Numbered from the stretch's first letter, positions 36,541-49,052 are shown. The stretch: 64,000 bases of DNA from Solen grandis (GCA_021229015.1 CM037795.1:18068212-18132211); one strand, 5' to 3'. Made by a program: numbers and translations. Notes: generated by a model not told the origin, from the letters alone.

Positions 36541-38680
36541 ATTGATTTTGTCTAACTTCGATAGCAATACTAACAACAATACTTTGACCTACAGTTGAAT
36601 GTAACTGATATTTAGTTAAGGATTAAATGGTATAGGAAACACTTTTTTTTTGTCATGCAGACAGTGTAGAGCTTAGCTACAATAGTGTATAAGCAAACAG
36701 GGGAGACCCAGATCAGGTAGCTTATACCAGGAGCTGTCTCACCTGGATCTGCGCTGTCTAAGGCTTCAAATCATGAAAGGTTTACGTCGGACTTATACCT
36801 GTTAGCAATGCATAAAGGTATATTTTGGCGAGTTCAATCAAGTCTCATGATATTAAGAGAGCTCGTTATTTAATATTCAAATATATATATCATAATACTC
36901 AGTCACGGAATAAAAAAAAAACACCTTTAAATATAATGTTCGATATTTTTCTTAACTCAAAACACACCCAAAGCATTTAATAGTATGTTTTTTTTTTCTT
37001 TGTTTTTTTTCAGCCGAAACATATAGATAATAAACGCATACAGGTTGCATTAAGACACCTTTGCATATTTATATATATAAATGATATATTCAAAGACGTA
37101 TAAAAGCTATTTACGTAATCGTAATTTTGAATAAATCTCCAAATTAACAAACTTACCTCTTTTAGAAAATGAATGACATCTTAAGAATAATATCAAAATT
37201 ATATATCTTACAGAAAAAAAAAAGATTTTTTTTTCAAAACATGCATTAATGTGTTTTTGGCTAAATGGCTATTCTCACGTTACATGCAACGATAAAATGA
37301 ATTTCGGGTGTTAATTTCTTCATTACACACTGTTTGATAGCCATTCCAAAATTAACTACATCTTTGTTGGCGCCAGTATATTTGAAACTGGTTTTCATAA
37401 TTTTCATACCATTATAAGGTAGACACTAGCCTTTACATAATAATGCATATCTTTGATGTATACCGATGAGTCATTCATTTTAAATGGCGGTCTGAGTCAG
37501 ATATAACAGTTTGAAAACCAATTTTCAAGAGGTCATATTTTTTGTTTTACTCGCGAGAACGATCGTCGAAAACCCACGCCCGACTGATCGATATAATCTA
37601 TTGGCCGTGGGATTTTACACCTGTATTTGTGTCGTTTGAGGATGTTTCATATTGCGCCATTTCAATGGTTCCATCACGTCTTTTTTTTTACCAGTTATAG
37701 AGGTAGTCTTATAAAGCTGTCCACATCAATGTTTTTATTAGTTTAAATGTCTTTCAAGCCCTTACGCCGAAGAGAATTTCATTCTTAAGGCGCTTTTTGA
37801 TTGGTCAATATTTAGTCAACTGCTGCTCTAAAACGACGTTTTGTTTGTCTGTTTCGGTATGGCATGATGCCATGAAATGAAAAAATGATTAGTCAACCGA
37901 GGGTTTCCGACGATGAAGGTCGGTGAATTCGTGAAATACGTGACTATTTTCTTTTTCATATATATTGTATGAGCATTTTGTTGGGAAATTTAAGCGCTGC
38001 AACTATTGCACTTTACGAATTAATTCATCATAGCAAAATTTAGTCATTCCTAAGATATATACATTTGCACGATATTATTTACGATGTATAAATTACGGGT
38101 ATGCATATATGTATCGAATTTGACATGACGTTTATCAGTACAGAAAATACGACCTGAACAGTTCCACAGACGGAAGGACAGATTGGTGTGCTCATATTAT
38201 GTTTTTCTTGAATTTTATTGTAGTTAGAGAATTGAAATTAAATAATAATAATGATAAAAGTCTACTCGCTTCGTTTCTTTTATCTTTCTTCACATCATTC
38301 ATTTTCTTTCCTAGAAAAATCACAGAAAATATTTTATTACAGGTACATACGGGTTTGGGTTGAATGAAAATTTAAGATTTAGCCGCGCCCGTTTATTGAT
38401 AAGGATACATTTTATGGAAAAAGGTAAATCACTAGCATAATATATTTTTTTCAGATTGTTGCATATAAATGTCTAGTCTCAATAAAAATAACATTCTCAT
38501 TTCTTGTTAGATTTTTGCCAGTGGGTTAAAGCAGCTCGCTAAATGAAAGCCATCGATTAAGAATTTGATTTAAAACTACCTGTGTGTATATTGTCTATTA
38601 ATACATATCTACAGATGCATGTTCTAATAAACATTCCTTATTTTTTTTTTTTTAAAAAAGTGGTTTCCGCAGGCTTTAGC
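36541..38680. other. Non-coding, AT-rich
   Basis: Includes the weak relative (36653-36770) of the 17853 segment and a CTCGCGAGAA motif at about 37550, a promoter-type palindrome in animals. No exon was recognised. Confidence 0.4.
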
Positions 38681-38689
38681 GTTACGAAC

Positions 38690-38840
38690 GGTATAAAACC
38701 TATATTTAGTATTTCTGTTTCCGTTTGCCGTCACATAACCAACCATATTCACCCTTCGCGCATGCGCCCAGTTCACAGGCTGAACATTTTATTAACACTT
38801 ATTTATGATATCGCTACCGCGGACGAGTGAAGACTTCACC
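38690..38840. promoter_or_regulatory. GC-richer patch with an NRF1-like site
   Basis: CGCGCATGCGCC at 38757-38768 matches the palindromic core bound by NRF1, which is typical of CpG-containing promoters. A TATAAAACC string lies at about 38691. No transcript structure is visible nearby, so promoter activity is only a possibility. Confidence 0.3.
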
Positions 38841-39654
38841 AACGTTAACAAGGGAGAGTCGATGTTTTTCCTTTTTTTACCGATCAGCTTTGAACGAGCT
38901 GCTTTAAATATAGAAACTCTTAATAAACAAGCGATTCTGTGATTATTACTTATTTAAATCAGGGATAGAGTCCCTGTTTATTTTTTTATATTTAGCGACA
39001 TTCCTACATTGTATTCCAAAACGTTGTATAACAGCAATTAACCAATCTACTTATCTACTTAAGAATGCCACAATGAAAAAAGGCCATTATTTGCCAGCGC
39101 CTTTGTTAGCGGAAGTCATAATATTTGGCCTTCGGCCTCTTTAAAATAGAACCCGGCGACCACCTTGGTGTACTGATTGACTGGTATAAAACATAAACAG
39201 TTAAAATGATACTGTGTACACAGTCAAACCAGGTACAATGGCCGTTCTTGTCATTTGAAGAGTTCTTGAGACTTTGTAAGCCAGAAGTTTTCTTTTCATC
39301 CGACATATATTTCAAATATGAATGTAACATAAAGCCGGCAGCTCCTGAAATGTATGAATTTGATATATAGACTGTGCTTAAGGACTGTGAATTCGTACAA
39401 TGTTGTCTCAGCCATATATCTTTATCAATACTGAAAAAGTAGAGAAAAAGTATTTAACTTGTATTTCTTTCTAGCCTTAAATCAATATTAAATCATCATT
39501 ACCAATAACCATATATTTAATTCTTAACGCAATAGGAGAAGAAGAATTAGTAAATCAGAAACTGACTCTGTTATATACCTGAAAATCCATGAAACGTAAG
39601 CACTAATGTGCGTATGTGTGTGTGGTGTGTGTGTGTTGCAGGTGAGGGCGGCCT
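38841..39654. other. Non-coding, nothing firm
   Basis: A small TG-rich microsatellite lies at about 39612-39637. No coding signal. Confidence 0.4.
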
Positions 39655-39740
39655 TAGCATACATAGTGTATTTATAGCCGAACATCGTTGTATGACTGAA
39701 ATACTGTCGCAGGACGGTAAACTACAAAACATACATAATT
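39655..39740 (+). mobile_element. SINE 3' remnant
   Basis: Carries the shared 3' motif TATGACTGAAATACTGTCGC and a 'gtaaac' tail, with a degraded stretch before it. The head is gone. The family (A or B) cannot be decided. Confidence 0.6.
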
Positions 39741-40099
39741 CAATGTCTTTCAAAAACATGAAGTAATTTAAACAACATGTACATGTACAGAAATAAACAG
39801 TGAGTTTTCTATTTCCTCCAGTTACGTTGACTTGAAGCGTCGTTATGCTGTTTCTTAATTATTTATAGACAAATTTATGTGTTGCTTGCTACAGAATTTA
39901 ACGAGAAATTGTATGCATTCACGAACGTATGATACTTTAATTATTACATAGTTCCTGCAGCTGCTGTTTTATCTATGCGTTTTGCCATGTACTGTACGTA
40001 GAAACATTTTATTTCAATAACATTAAATTTCGTTAGTCAGTGTCAAAGGCAATTTTGAGGGTACACATATTAGTGGGTTCCAGAAAGCGTGAGCGAGAA

Positions 40100-40205
40100 A
40101 TTTTCCAGACCTTCCACAAAGTACTGGTCCAACCTAGACTCATCGAGAGAAATAGTGTTAGCAGTAAAAATGTGTTGCCAAATCGACGTTCAAGATATAG
40201 GTTTA
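40100..40205 (+). mobile_element. SINE-C remnant
   Basis: Keeps 'ccacaaagtactggtccaacc' and 'ccaaatcgacgtt' in family order. The head is unrecognisable. Confidence 0.6.
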
Positions 40206-40269
40206 TATCAGAAAGAAAAAAAAAAGAAAATCATAGTTTCATCTCTTCTAACAAAAAACATGTGTTAAA

Positions 40270-40371
40270 AAATGAAGGTGGGTGGATAGAAAGAGGGAGG
40301 GACGGGGGGGGGGGGACAGACAGACGCTTAAAGAGACATGAGAGAGAGACAGACAGACAGAGAGACAGACG

Positions 40372-40413
<42 letters not shown>

Positions 40414-40419
40414 AGATGA
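40270..40419. repeat. Purine-rich, (GACA)n and (GATA)n microsatellite cluster
   Basis: GGGA/GGGGG, then AGAC/AGAG, then GATA repeats. They account for the Arg/Asp-rich plus frame at 40040-40384 and the Ser/Leu/Tyr-rich minus frame. Confidence 0.93.
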
Positions 40420-40774
40420 CGTAAGGTTATATTCAACATTTTTTCTCTCCTTTTTTCAGTTCGATTTAACCATCGGTTATTACTATATAAATAACATATT
40501 GTAACTTTACTTTTTGACTCGTATATCTGACAAACAAAATATTTTCACACGTTACTACCTTAACAGGTAAAATCACATTTAACATATTTCGTAGATTATT
40601 TTGTAAATATGTCATTTTTCATCATTATTCTATTTCTAAAGAAATAGATAAGCAATATCCCTACAGTGTTGCTAAATATAAGACAGAGCTATACCTTTTC
40701 CCCTCAGGTAAATCTAAACGCACGTTTTAAAGCCGAACTATAGCGGCACGAGTATTATTCAAAAACCGGGCTAG

Positions 40775-40781
40775 TATAAAA
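40775..40781 (+). promoter_or_regulatory. TATA box of the 41166 gene (candidate)
   Basis: TATAAAA followed by a short GC-rich stretch (cgcgcggc) typical of a core promoter; initiation would be expected near 40805. It lies about 390 bp upstream of the start codon. Confidence 0.5.
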
Positions 40782-40805
40782 CGCGCGGCTGTGTGTATAT
40801 ACTAC

Positions 40806-41165
40806 TTATACAATAAATACGTTGAGAGGAAGGGGCCCGGGTTGGTTGATACGGGTTTATACGTTAAATACGTGCATTTGGTCTCGGGTTGAGTGACGGG
40901 ACGGCAGACCAGGGATGTATGAGAGAGGGGCTCGCTAGCCCGACCCCAATTCCTCATTTTTCAGAGCAGCCTGTTGGATTACTGAAGCAACAGATAAGAT
41001 AACATCGGCACATTTTTTTTTTGCTCCCTCAGACGTGATTTTAAAACTTGTTATTCTTTTTGGATTTTAATGATTCTTCCTGTACTGGGAGATTAAAGAA
41101 TTGAGCGGTCGGGAAGTGAGATCTGTACTGAAGGAGGACCGTGAAAATATCTGACTTATTTCACG
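40806..41165 (+). other. Putative 5' UTR of the 41166 gene
   Basis: Balanced composition unlike the AT-rich flanks. It contains a strong acceptor-like tract ending in CCCTCAG at 41032 and a second, ATTTTTCAG, at about 40964. The leader may therefore be spliced, and transcription could also start further upstream. Several short upstream ATGs are present. Confidence 0.4.
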
Positions 41166-41317
41166 ATGGAAGATCATACTGTTATTGCTATTTTAATGCG
41201 GAGGATATGTGCGGTTGTATTGATGATTCTAGTACTAGGGAAATTCTCCGATGCTAAGAATTACGGATATCAACCATTGCCGTATGGATACCAACCCGTT
41301 GTCGCACCTGTACAGAA
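41166..41317 (+). CDS. First coding exon of a secreted Tyr/Gln/Pro-rich protein
   Basis: Seen: ATG in strong context (A at -3, G at +4) opens 50 codons plus two bases, ending at a consensus donor (GTAAGT, 41318-41323), so the intron is phase 2. Residues 12-13 are Arg-Arg and residues 15-25 are strongly hydrophobic. Ser28 and Ala30 fit signal-peptidase cleavage after residue 30. A second Met at residue 11 would give a more classical signal peptide. The mature start has two 7-residue repeats, YGYQPLP and YGYQPVV (33-46). Known: such N termini occur in secreted matrix, shell and byssus-type proteins of molluscs. Inferred: the exon begins an extracellular structural or matrix protein. The exact family is unrecognised, and no downstream exon was found in the remaining 22 kb, so intron 1 is long or later exons are short. 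The frame is too short to stand as an intact gene. Confidence 0.68.
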
Positions 41318-41827
41318 GTAAGTATATTATCATCCGCATATTGTACATGTAATCTTACCTGTAGATGCATCCGTAGTTTGTGGGACTGAGTCGTCATTGA
41401 TATTTAAAAAAAAAAAAAAATAAAAAAAAAAATAGTAGAACTATGTATTGTGACATATATAAATTGATATTATAGCATTGTATAATCGTTCATGCAACCT
41501 CGGAATTGACCGCCTTCGATATTTCTAATGGTCTTATAGTAAAGAAAGTATATGGGTGGCAAAAGAAATGGTACGTTTGTGGAACAGGACGACTAATGAC
41601 TACTGGTTAACAGTTTTGACGTGAAATGAACTATAAAGTTTGTGATGAATTGGAAAATGATTTTAAAGACTAGAATGTGCTGATATCGTGGGAAATTTAA
41701 GCGTACGTATTTAAGGTTATATATTTGTACAGCGGGAGATATATTCGAGTGCCATCCCGTAACTGTCTGTATTATAATGGTTAACCATTATCATGCTAAT
41801 TTTCTAAATTGGACTCGCCTTTCTTCA
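41318..41827 (+). other. Start of intron 1 (inferred)
   Basis: Begins with GTAAGTATAT. It includes an A-rich tract at about 41406-41434 and otherwise no feature. Confidence 0.5.
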
Positions 41828-41985
41828 TTTTGGACTGTACCATTAGTCGTTAATGGGGTGCTTGCTGAAATTTTATTGACTGATTAGCGAACCGTGCAGA
41901 CCATGATCAGACTGCATGGATGTACAGCTAGTCCGCACGGTCGCAAGGACAGTGATAGGTGCCCACAGCATTGTAAGGATTAATT
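41828..41985 (+). repeat. Dispersed repeat D, copy 2
   Basis: Matches 23150-23290 over 'ggactgtaccattagtcgtt', 'gactgattagcgaac' and 'gcagaccatgatcagactgc'. It extends further right into a 'ggtcgcaaggacag' part. Confidence 0.7.
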
Positions 41986-43044
41986 AATATGTCCACGCAT
42001 AAACATGGGTCTCCCGCAAACATATGCCTTCAGATGCATAATTGCAATTTATATAAACTGCTGGTAGTTTTACAAATATTTCAACTCATTCAGTATATGA
42101 TATCAGATGCCTACCCAATAAATAACACCTAGCATCATTCACCGTGGGATATAAATTATACCTATGTATTAAGATGACATTAAAGACTGGCGCGATACTT
42201 GAATTTCGCTCAAGTTAACAGGTATGAATGCAAATAGGGCGTTTATAAGGTTCTGCTTATCTGTTGACAGTAAATACATAAAGTTAAGTGTAGCAAATAT
42301 ATATTGAAGGGAATGTTAAGTTGAGCCACCTGGGTAAAATTCGTGTACTTTAACTTCCACTTTGCCTCCGTTAGATGCTCACATCTGGCCGACATTGTTG
42401 TCAGACGATGAAATATGATGTATGGCAATGAACATGGTGTATTACGCAGATCATATAGTATAGGTCAGTAACACATACTGTCTGTCTGCTGTGTGTGAAA
42501 TACTACCGAGGATATCCGTCTGCTTGTGACACCGATTCTATCATTTAATGACTATGTCAATATCTGGCAAATTTTCAAACTTGGAAAAAAATGAAGAAGA
42601 AACTAGCATGCGTTTGTATAACCTCCACGTCCCAAAGCCATCGGCCCGAAGATGGGATTTGGATTTTTATTTTAAACGGTAAAATAATGAAATATATCGG
42701 TATCAGATTTTGTAGCAGAGATTATTTGAGTGTTTCTGTTTAGAATGCAACAAATTTGATATATTTTTTCCATTTAAAATTCTGTGCAAACTAGATGGGT
42801 GGGTTCTGATAAGGTCTTCAACCATTTTCCCAGTAACTGCATATCTTTATCATTGAGCTCTTTGTATTGTTGTTTGTGAAACTATTTATGGAAACTACAG
42901 GGTGCATTTGATATTTAGAGTTTTGTTTATTGCACATCTGCTCCACGCGCATATTGGTTATTTCTGTGCAGAACGCGCTGCATTCACACCGACAAACAAA
43001 AATGGATCGCACGCTTCATATTAACCGGGATACTAAAGATACAA
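41986..43044. other. Non-coding, nothing recognised
   Basis: No exon signal or repeat family seen. Confidence 0.45.
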
Positions 43045-43250
43045 AATTTTTAGTTCTGCCACACTTCAGTAGGACGCCGTAGACATGTGGCATAATACCA
43101 CACCCAGTCACATTATCCTGACACCGTGTCAACACGTATGCTACGACAAGCAAGGGAGCTATACCAAAATCATTTTTCTTTTTAAGATTTTGGTTTGTCG
43201 TGGCCGGGGATTGAACCCACAATCTCCCCGAGGCGGACGCTCTAACCACT
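43045..43250 (-). mobile_element. SINE-B copy, reverse, 3'-truncated
   Basis: Read on minus: a tRNA-like head with B box GGTTCAATCCCCGGCC, then 'acgac', a T/A-rich interruption ('cttaaaaagaaaaatgatttt'), 'agctcccttgc', 'ggataatgtgac' and 'gtggcagaact'. The A-box area is partly kept (gttagagcgtccgcctcgg). Confidence 0.82.
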
Positions 43251-43782
43251 TTAATTAAAAAAATGTCTCCCTCGATTCAATTATAGTATTATATAGTATT
43301 TAAACAGATGCATGACTGTAGATATTTTACTTTAATCGTAGTCTACTATTTCTTTCTGCTTTAAATAACCCTTCTTACACCGTCGTTGTAATTCTTCCAA
43401 TCGTAATGATATACATTTCGTACCGTTTCTACTAAAAATACATATAAAAGCAGGAATTGGACTAAAAAGGTCAGAGCATGTAAAAAGAAACAAGGAAATA
43501 GCAAGGAAGAAGTGTTGAAAATAAACAGAGAGAGAGAGAGAGAGGGGGGCAAAGGAAGTGGACAAAAACCACACGGCTCAATATCCAGATGTTGAATTAA
43601 TTACGGACGACAGACATGAGTGGGACAGATACCACGGAGACAGGGTATGATAAAACTGCACCCTTATCTTCTACATGTTTGCTGTTACATCATCCGAGAA
43701 ATTGCAAGTTTGCAAGTTCTACCACTAAAGATAAGTACTGGATAAACATTGTTTGATATTAACAAAAAAAAAAAAAAATGCG
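43251..43782. other. Non-coding with a GA microsatellite
   Basis: (GA)n then a G run at about 43529-43549, and poly(A) at 43764-43778. The 80- and 63-codon minus frames here cross the microsatellite and are not genes. Confidence 0.6.
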
Positions 43783-44082
43783 ACTGGTGCCGGTGGCCGA
43801 ATGATAGCGTCCGCCTCGGAATCGGGATGTCGTGGATTCGATCCAAGGCCGCGACATACAAAAGTCGTTAAGATGGTCCTGGTATAGCTCCGTTGCTTGG
43901 AGCTCAGCATATACCGGTAGTTCCTGGACAGGTTTGCCCGGTGTCAATATAATGTGATTTTTTACTTGGGTGTGGTTTCATGCCGCTTATCGCAGTGTAG
44001 TTGCACTATATCTGTCTCAAGTAGACACAGTCTCCAAATGACTGAAATACTTTCTGCAGGATGTTTAACACAAAAAAGGTCA
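43783..44082 (+). mobile_element. SINE-B, near full length
   Basis: Head with A-box-like TGGCCGAATGATAGCG and B box GGATTCGATCC (about 43832). The body is complete through 'tatctgtctcaagtagacac' and the 3' ATGACTGAAATACT motif. It is the most complete SINE-B in the window. Confidence 0.9.
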
Positions 44083-44664
44083 TTGACTCACTCACTTTCC
44101 TCATTATGACATGTCCTTGACACATAAGGAAGAAAAATCATGTCATCTTGTTCTGGTTTACATTTCTTAAGACAGTCTGTTTGACCGGTCAATAGTCCCG
44201 AGTTGTACCATCTAGTTTGATGTATAGTTTCCTTGAACCAAACACCTGCTTTCTAAATATTGATCAATGGCACTAGAACCGCAGAATTGCCTATTTCCTT
44301 TGAATTTTGCTATGATATTTTTTTTCCATTGAACGTGGTAGAGAACGGAATCTGGTATCACTTGATTACGAAGGTTGTAAAGTTGTACAAATATATACTA
44401 CGATCATATTCTATACAGGGTAAGATCAGTCTAATATCCAATTAACTCATGGTATAACGAATCATTGTGAAAAGGCAACCCTAACGAAGTAATAACGCGA
44501 AATGTCAACTGTAAGTCTGCATCACTATTAACTCCCGTTTTTTAGGGGGCGATTCTGAATCGAACGATCTGATTGAAGGATGCGCAATTGATATCGACAA
44601 ATTTCGGGAAATTGCGTGCATAGGTGTTTAACGTCATCCAATCAATATAACCGGAAAAAAAAAG
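44083..44664. other. Non-coding, nothing recognised
   Basis: No repeat or exon signal. Confidence 0.45.
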
Positions 44665-44951
44665 TTGGTAGTGGAACAGTTGTAGTTGTTGTTGTATTGG
44701 GGTCTACCGTCACTGCGACAGTATTTCAATCATATAGCGACGTCCAGCTAATTACAGGTGGAGGAAGACCCCAAGTACACAAAGGTACCCGGGTAGAACC
44801 ACCGACCTACCGCAAACCAGCTGGAAGGCTTCCTCACATGAAAAATCCGAAGTCCCTACCGGGAATCAAACCCACAGCGGTGAGGGACTGAGAGATTCGT
44901 AGTCCACGACTGTAACCGCTCGGCCACGGCGGCCCCTTGATAGTGGAGCAG
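44665..44951 (-). mobile_element. SINE-A, full length with target duplication
   Basis: Minus-strand copy at 44680-44936 between TTGGTAGTGGAACAG (44665-44679) and TTGATAGTGGAGCAG (44937-44951), a 15-bp duplication with two differences. The head is complete (GGGGCCGCCGTGGCCGAGCGG on minus) with a diverged B box (TTTGATTCCC). It is older than the 7876 copy by its substitutions. Confidence 0.9.
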
Positions 44952-45059
44952 ACTATCTTGATTCGTTATTTCATGTGTAATGAGATTTAGATTTTGCCCT
45001 ACCGGTATCATTTTAATAATATTTTCACGCCCACACCCTTCCTCCTCACCATCATCTCC

Positions 45060-45122
45060 GCCATACCACCATCATTATCCCATCCCCTCTCTCTATTTCT
45101 CTCTCTCTCTCTCTCTCTCTTT
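45060..45122. repeat. (CT)n microsatellite
   Basis: Two CT tracts, the longer at about 45098-45121. Confidence 0.9.
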
Positions 45123-45800
45123 TTAAACGCAATCATAACAAGTATCATTACAAGTAAATTCATTGATCATCGATTGATTGATTTCACGTCTTTTATTATG
45201 ATGTTTGATCGTTTAACTACCCGTTTCTGGATGAACCAGTCCTGAAGACACCGATTTAACTAACTGTTAATCATATGTTAGATAAAAAAAAATATCAGAA
45301 GCCGTTGAGAAGTGAGATAAAGAAATTATTATTATTAACTCTTTTTTCTTTAAGCTTATGAAGGCTATCGTCGGAAAACTTAATGTTTAAAGTACTCTTA
45401 CATCGGATTACTTGAACACCGCCGACTATGTTTGAATTAATTCAGGACCAAACATTTTATCATCCGCCCACTTGTGACAAAAGTAATAATGGCCGATAAT
45501 GAAAGAACTTATTCGAGTCCCATTAATTCTGGAGAACAAGGTTAAACTCTAGGGTTTTAAAGTCAACACAAGAGGAGAAGGCTACTCGTTATCAGGACTT
45601 AACGTAGCTTTTTCGGACTAAAACTTATCAGTGAATTGCAATAAATTGAAGGTTTTCATTTAATGTTTGAAATACAGCTTTAATTGAAATGAGTTAAGGC
45701 AGAATTGAAGTCTCCTGGAAGGACTAGTTCGTCATATTTATTTATATGCTAGAGTAAAATTACAACAGAGTATCCAAATTCCCAATACAGTACATCAGGT
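45123..45800. other. Non-coding, nothing recognised
   Basis: No feature beyond short AT runs. Confidence 0.45.
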
Positions 45801-45975
45801 TTCCAGATACAACACACTTTGGTTCTCACCATTGCGTCCCGGGTTCGATTCCTGGTCATAAACATGAGAGGGTGCGACAGTTTCCTGACCAGACATGTGT
45901 GGGGTTACTGTGGGAACTCTGGTTTCCTATTACTTTATGACACATACACCATTACCCGTGACATTGAAAGGAGTT
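45801..45975 (+). mobile_element. tRNA-like SINE of another type
   Basis: Perfect B box GGTTCGATTCC (45842-45852), but the downstream body ('gagagggtgcgacagtttcctgac', 'tggggttactgtggg') matches none of SINE-A, -B or -C. It is a single copy here, so its ends are unknown. Confidence 0.5.
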
Positions 45976-46719
45976 TATATAAACGACGATATGTTTCGCC
46001 GCCATCGATATAGATTAGATATAATTCTGTAAATTAAAAGTGCCTATATGGTTGAATTTAATACAAAGTAAAATATAAAGTTAATTTTTTTCTCTGTAAA
46101 ATTCTTTTATAATGATTGAAATTTATGTTACTTTGTACGGTCAACTGAGGATGGTTCCCCGACCTCTGTTGAACCTAATAGTATTACGGGGAAAATAAAT
46201 GGGAATACCCGTATGGGGCCTTAAAAAAAAAAATATATAATTCTGTCAAATCTGTGTTTAAAGGTCAGAGTTTAAGGTCACTGCTGCTAAATATATGTAT
46301 AAATCTGTTGTGAAGACCTGGTTTTTTACTTTCACAAAACGTTTGTCACCAGAGTTAAAAATACGGAGGAGTATTAAGTAAGACATAATTATGAGTGAAA
46401 AAGTCACAGCAAAGTGACGCTTTTATTTTATGTTTCCTCTTATTGTTTGTTCCTGAGAGTCTTGTCCAAAAATAATCTTAAATACAAAAGAATCAAAGTA
46501 CTTGCAAACATTAATTTGACTAAAATATTTTATGAAGAGACCGATTCTAAAGGTCCATTTTTAACAGCAGACTAACAAACTAGACATTACAGCCGACATG
46601 TGATACCGCTGATGATTTGTGGGAGAAGAGTTTATCATCTTAATTAAGTGTCCAATAAGCCATTTATAGCGAGGCAGTGGTATCAACTGTGACAGGCGCT
46701 TTACGAAAGCGTCGCTTTG
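45976..46719. other. Non-coding, nothing recognised
   Basis: AT-rich, no repeat match. Confidence 0.45.
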
Positions 46720-47110
46720 AAGGTATTTTTGTCGAGGTATCGTTGTAAAGTATGTTGAAGATCTTGTTGGGTTGAGAAGGTAATCCTTGTGTGAGGTATC
46801 GTTGTGAGGTATCGTTGTAGATATATTGTTGTGAGGAATCGTAGTAAATGTATCGTTGTGTGAGGAATCTTTGTAAATATATTGTTGTGACGGTATCGTT
46901 GTGAAGAATTGGTGTGAGGTATCAATGTTAAGGTATCGTTGTTGTATCGATTTGAAAGAATCACAGACGCGTTGGCGTTTAGGTATGGTTGAAGAGATAT
47001 CGTTATGATATTATTTGTTTTGGAATCGTTGTGAAAATATCGTCGGTGATCTATCGTAGTGAGAGTATTGTCTGGAATATATCGCTGTTAAAGTATCGAT
47101 TGAAATATAT
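46720..47110. repeat. Degenerate short-period repeat (GGTATCGTTGTGA)
   Basis: The 11-13-bp motif TATCGTTGTGA/G recurs some twenty times with irregular 2-15 bp spacers and many substitutions. It looks like an old, decayed minisatellite. The 87-codon minus frame at 46701-46964 is its translation. Confidence 0.8.
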
Positions 47111-47585
47111 CGGATTGAGGGTGTCGCTGCGATGATATAGCTCAATGGGAAAATATAACTTTATAGGCTTCAAAACCTTTTGACAGGGAATGTGGCTGGG
47201 ATCAAAATTTTATTTACGACTCCTTTTTACAGGAAGCAAACCGCCTACACATATCTGCCTTTTGTCCTTTATGGCTGAACAGGATGTTGCTAATATTACA
47301 TATGATATCTATTATTAACTGGCATAACATTTTTAGCATATTTTGGATTGTCTTCAAAACCAACGCTCACAAGACGAGCCAATATTTTATGATATGCTTA
47401 ATTAACATCAGCGAAAATTAATGATTTACATTATTTAATTGCTCTTTAAAGACGAACATTATTGGAGATGCTCTCAACCTAAGGAGGCCCTTTTTCAATT
47501 TATTAACGTCCTATCAATAGCTTTTCATTCATTTTTTTGTTGTTGCTTTGTCTGTATGAGACATAAATAAAACTGGGTACTTTAT
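47111..47585. other. Non-coding, nothing recognised
   Basis: No feature seen. Confidence 0.45.
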
Positions 47586-47665
47586 TAGAATACAGACCTG
47601 CTGGGGATCCAACCCACGACCTCCCGACTCCTGAGTAGATGTTTTAGCCGACCTGTCACTGGAAT
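47586..47665 (-). mobile_element. tRNA-like fragment, reverse
   Basis: On minus: 'gtcggctaaaacatctactcagg', then a GTGGGTTGGATCCCC B-box-like string. It has tRNA spacing but no acceptor stem partner, so it is probably a SINE head without a recognisable body. Confidence 0.45.
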
Positions 47666-48784
47666 ATTAAACCATACCTCTTTCCGATATTACAATAATT
47701 GTTCATGCATACGACCATTTTATGCCTTGTGAATTCAATGAATTGTGACAATAAAGCAACAATGGCGGCACGCATACGACTTCTTTAATTCATGTGCAAT
47801 GTATATGGTATTAATTTTATCTGCTTGGTAATCATGGACAGTGACGGAAGTACCTGAACGCCCACATTAGACAATAGACCCCACGGGGACTGGCGACAAT
47901 GCAATCTCGTCAAGGATCCTGTGTTATCAGTTTTCGCGGGCGTTACCCATGCTTCACATATAATTATATGTATACCAGTATGGCTTAACACATACAAAGT
48001 ACTTGTGAGTCTACACATAAAAAAATCGTTTAAATGAAGCTGCAAGAAGAAGAAGATGATGACGATGAAAACAGAAGTGTATGTGCGTGTTTACCATTCT
48101 TATTAAAATTCTAATTCCTTAATTATAAAAGCACACCGATATCGAATGAACAAAATTCTGTTGTAAGTATAATCCCCAAATACGATCCCATTCCGTCTCA
48201 ATCCCTAAAAAAAGGAAAAGAAAAATACAAAAACAACACAACTATCAAACAAACAAAAACCACATACTTGTAATTTCTTTTATAATTAGATATGATCAAG
48301 GCTACAATTATTTGATATCAACAGCTTCGCTGAAAGATAACGACAAAGTACACACAGGAGGTTTCATAAAAAGATCAATGTTCAATGATTAGTATCATTA
48401 TGATAAGATTTCATTAAAACTTATGGTAAATGAAATTGGTTTGTGTAGATATGCGGTTTAAAAATGTCTGAATGCGCATGTTGCACATACAATTTATTGA
48501 TATAGCCTGCAATAAGTGTTAAAGGTTCTTATCTCAAGGAGGGTTGAAGTTTTAAAGTGAGCTTAATTGAAGCAAAGGTTTATCAGCCGTATGCATATAC
48601 GAATAATTATGCATAGTTGAGGAATGAAAACGGAACGCCGCGTTTTAAACTCATTCTCCTTTGGGGGTCTTTTTTTTTGTGGGGGTGGGGCGGTAACATC
48701 GATTTATCTTCCTTTTTTATAAATTATATCCCGTATTATTCCTTAGTTTCCATTCCTTGGCATTCATCGTAAATATAGGGTTGC
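47666..48784. other. Non-coding, nothing recognised
   Basis: The 86-codon minus frame at 47785-48045 lacks any domain or splice context. Confidence 0.45.
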
Positions 48785-48940
48785 TCCAGAGCTGACTGTC
48801 CCCGTGTCAGCAAAATATAACTTAGTATGATATCATGCCACACGTCTAGTACATGGTGCCAGTACTATATCTGTCTCAAGCAGAAGTAGTCATCAAAATG
48901 ACTAAATACTGCTGATGAGACGTAAAAATCAAAAACAGAT
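48785..48940 (+). mobile_element. SINE-B, 5'-truncated
   Basis: Lacks the tRNA head. Keeps 'gactgtccccgtgtcag', 'tgatatcatgccaca', 'ctatatctgtctcaagcaga' and a worn 3' motif (atgactaaatactg). Confidence 0.78.
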
Positions 48941-49024
48941 AAGCTGCAGCCTATGACGACACACAGTCAATTACGCGGCTGCAAGGCCAGCTTTTGACTG
49001 ACTCAGTTATATGTTGAACTAGAG

Positions 49025-49052
49025 ACTCTATATAATATGTTATATAGAGTCC
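49025..49052. repeat. Perfect 12-bp-arm palindrome
   Basis: GACTCTATATAA-tatg-TTATATAGAGTC. A 62161-62205 stretch has a looser version (agggattctatata ... ataaatccct). Its role is unknown; it may be the core of a small foldback repeat. Confidence 0.8.

Noticed and set aside
40040..40439. Arg/Asp-rich and Ser/Leu/Tyr-rich frames
   Set aside because: Translations of (GACA)n/(GATA)n microsatellites on the two strands.
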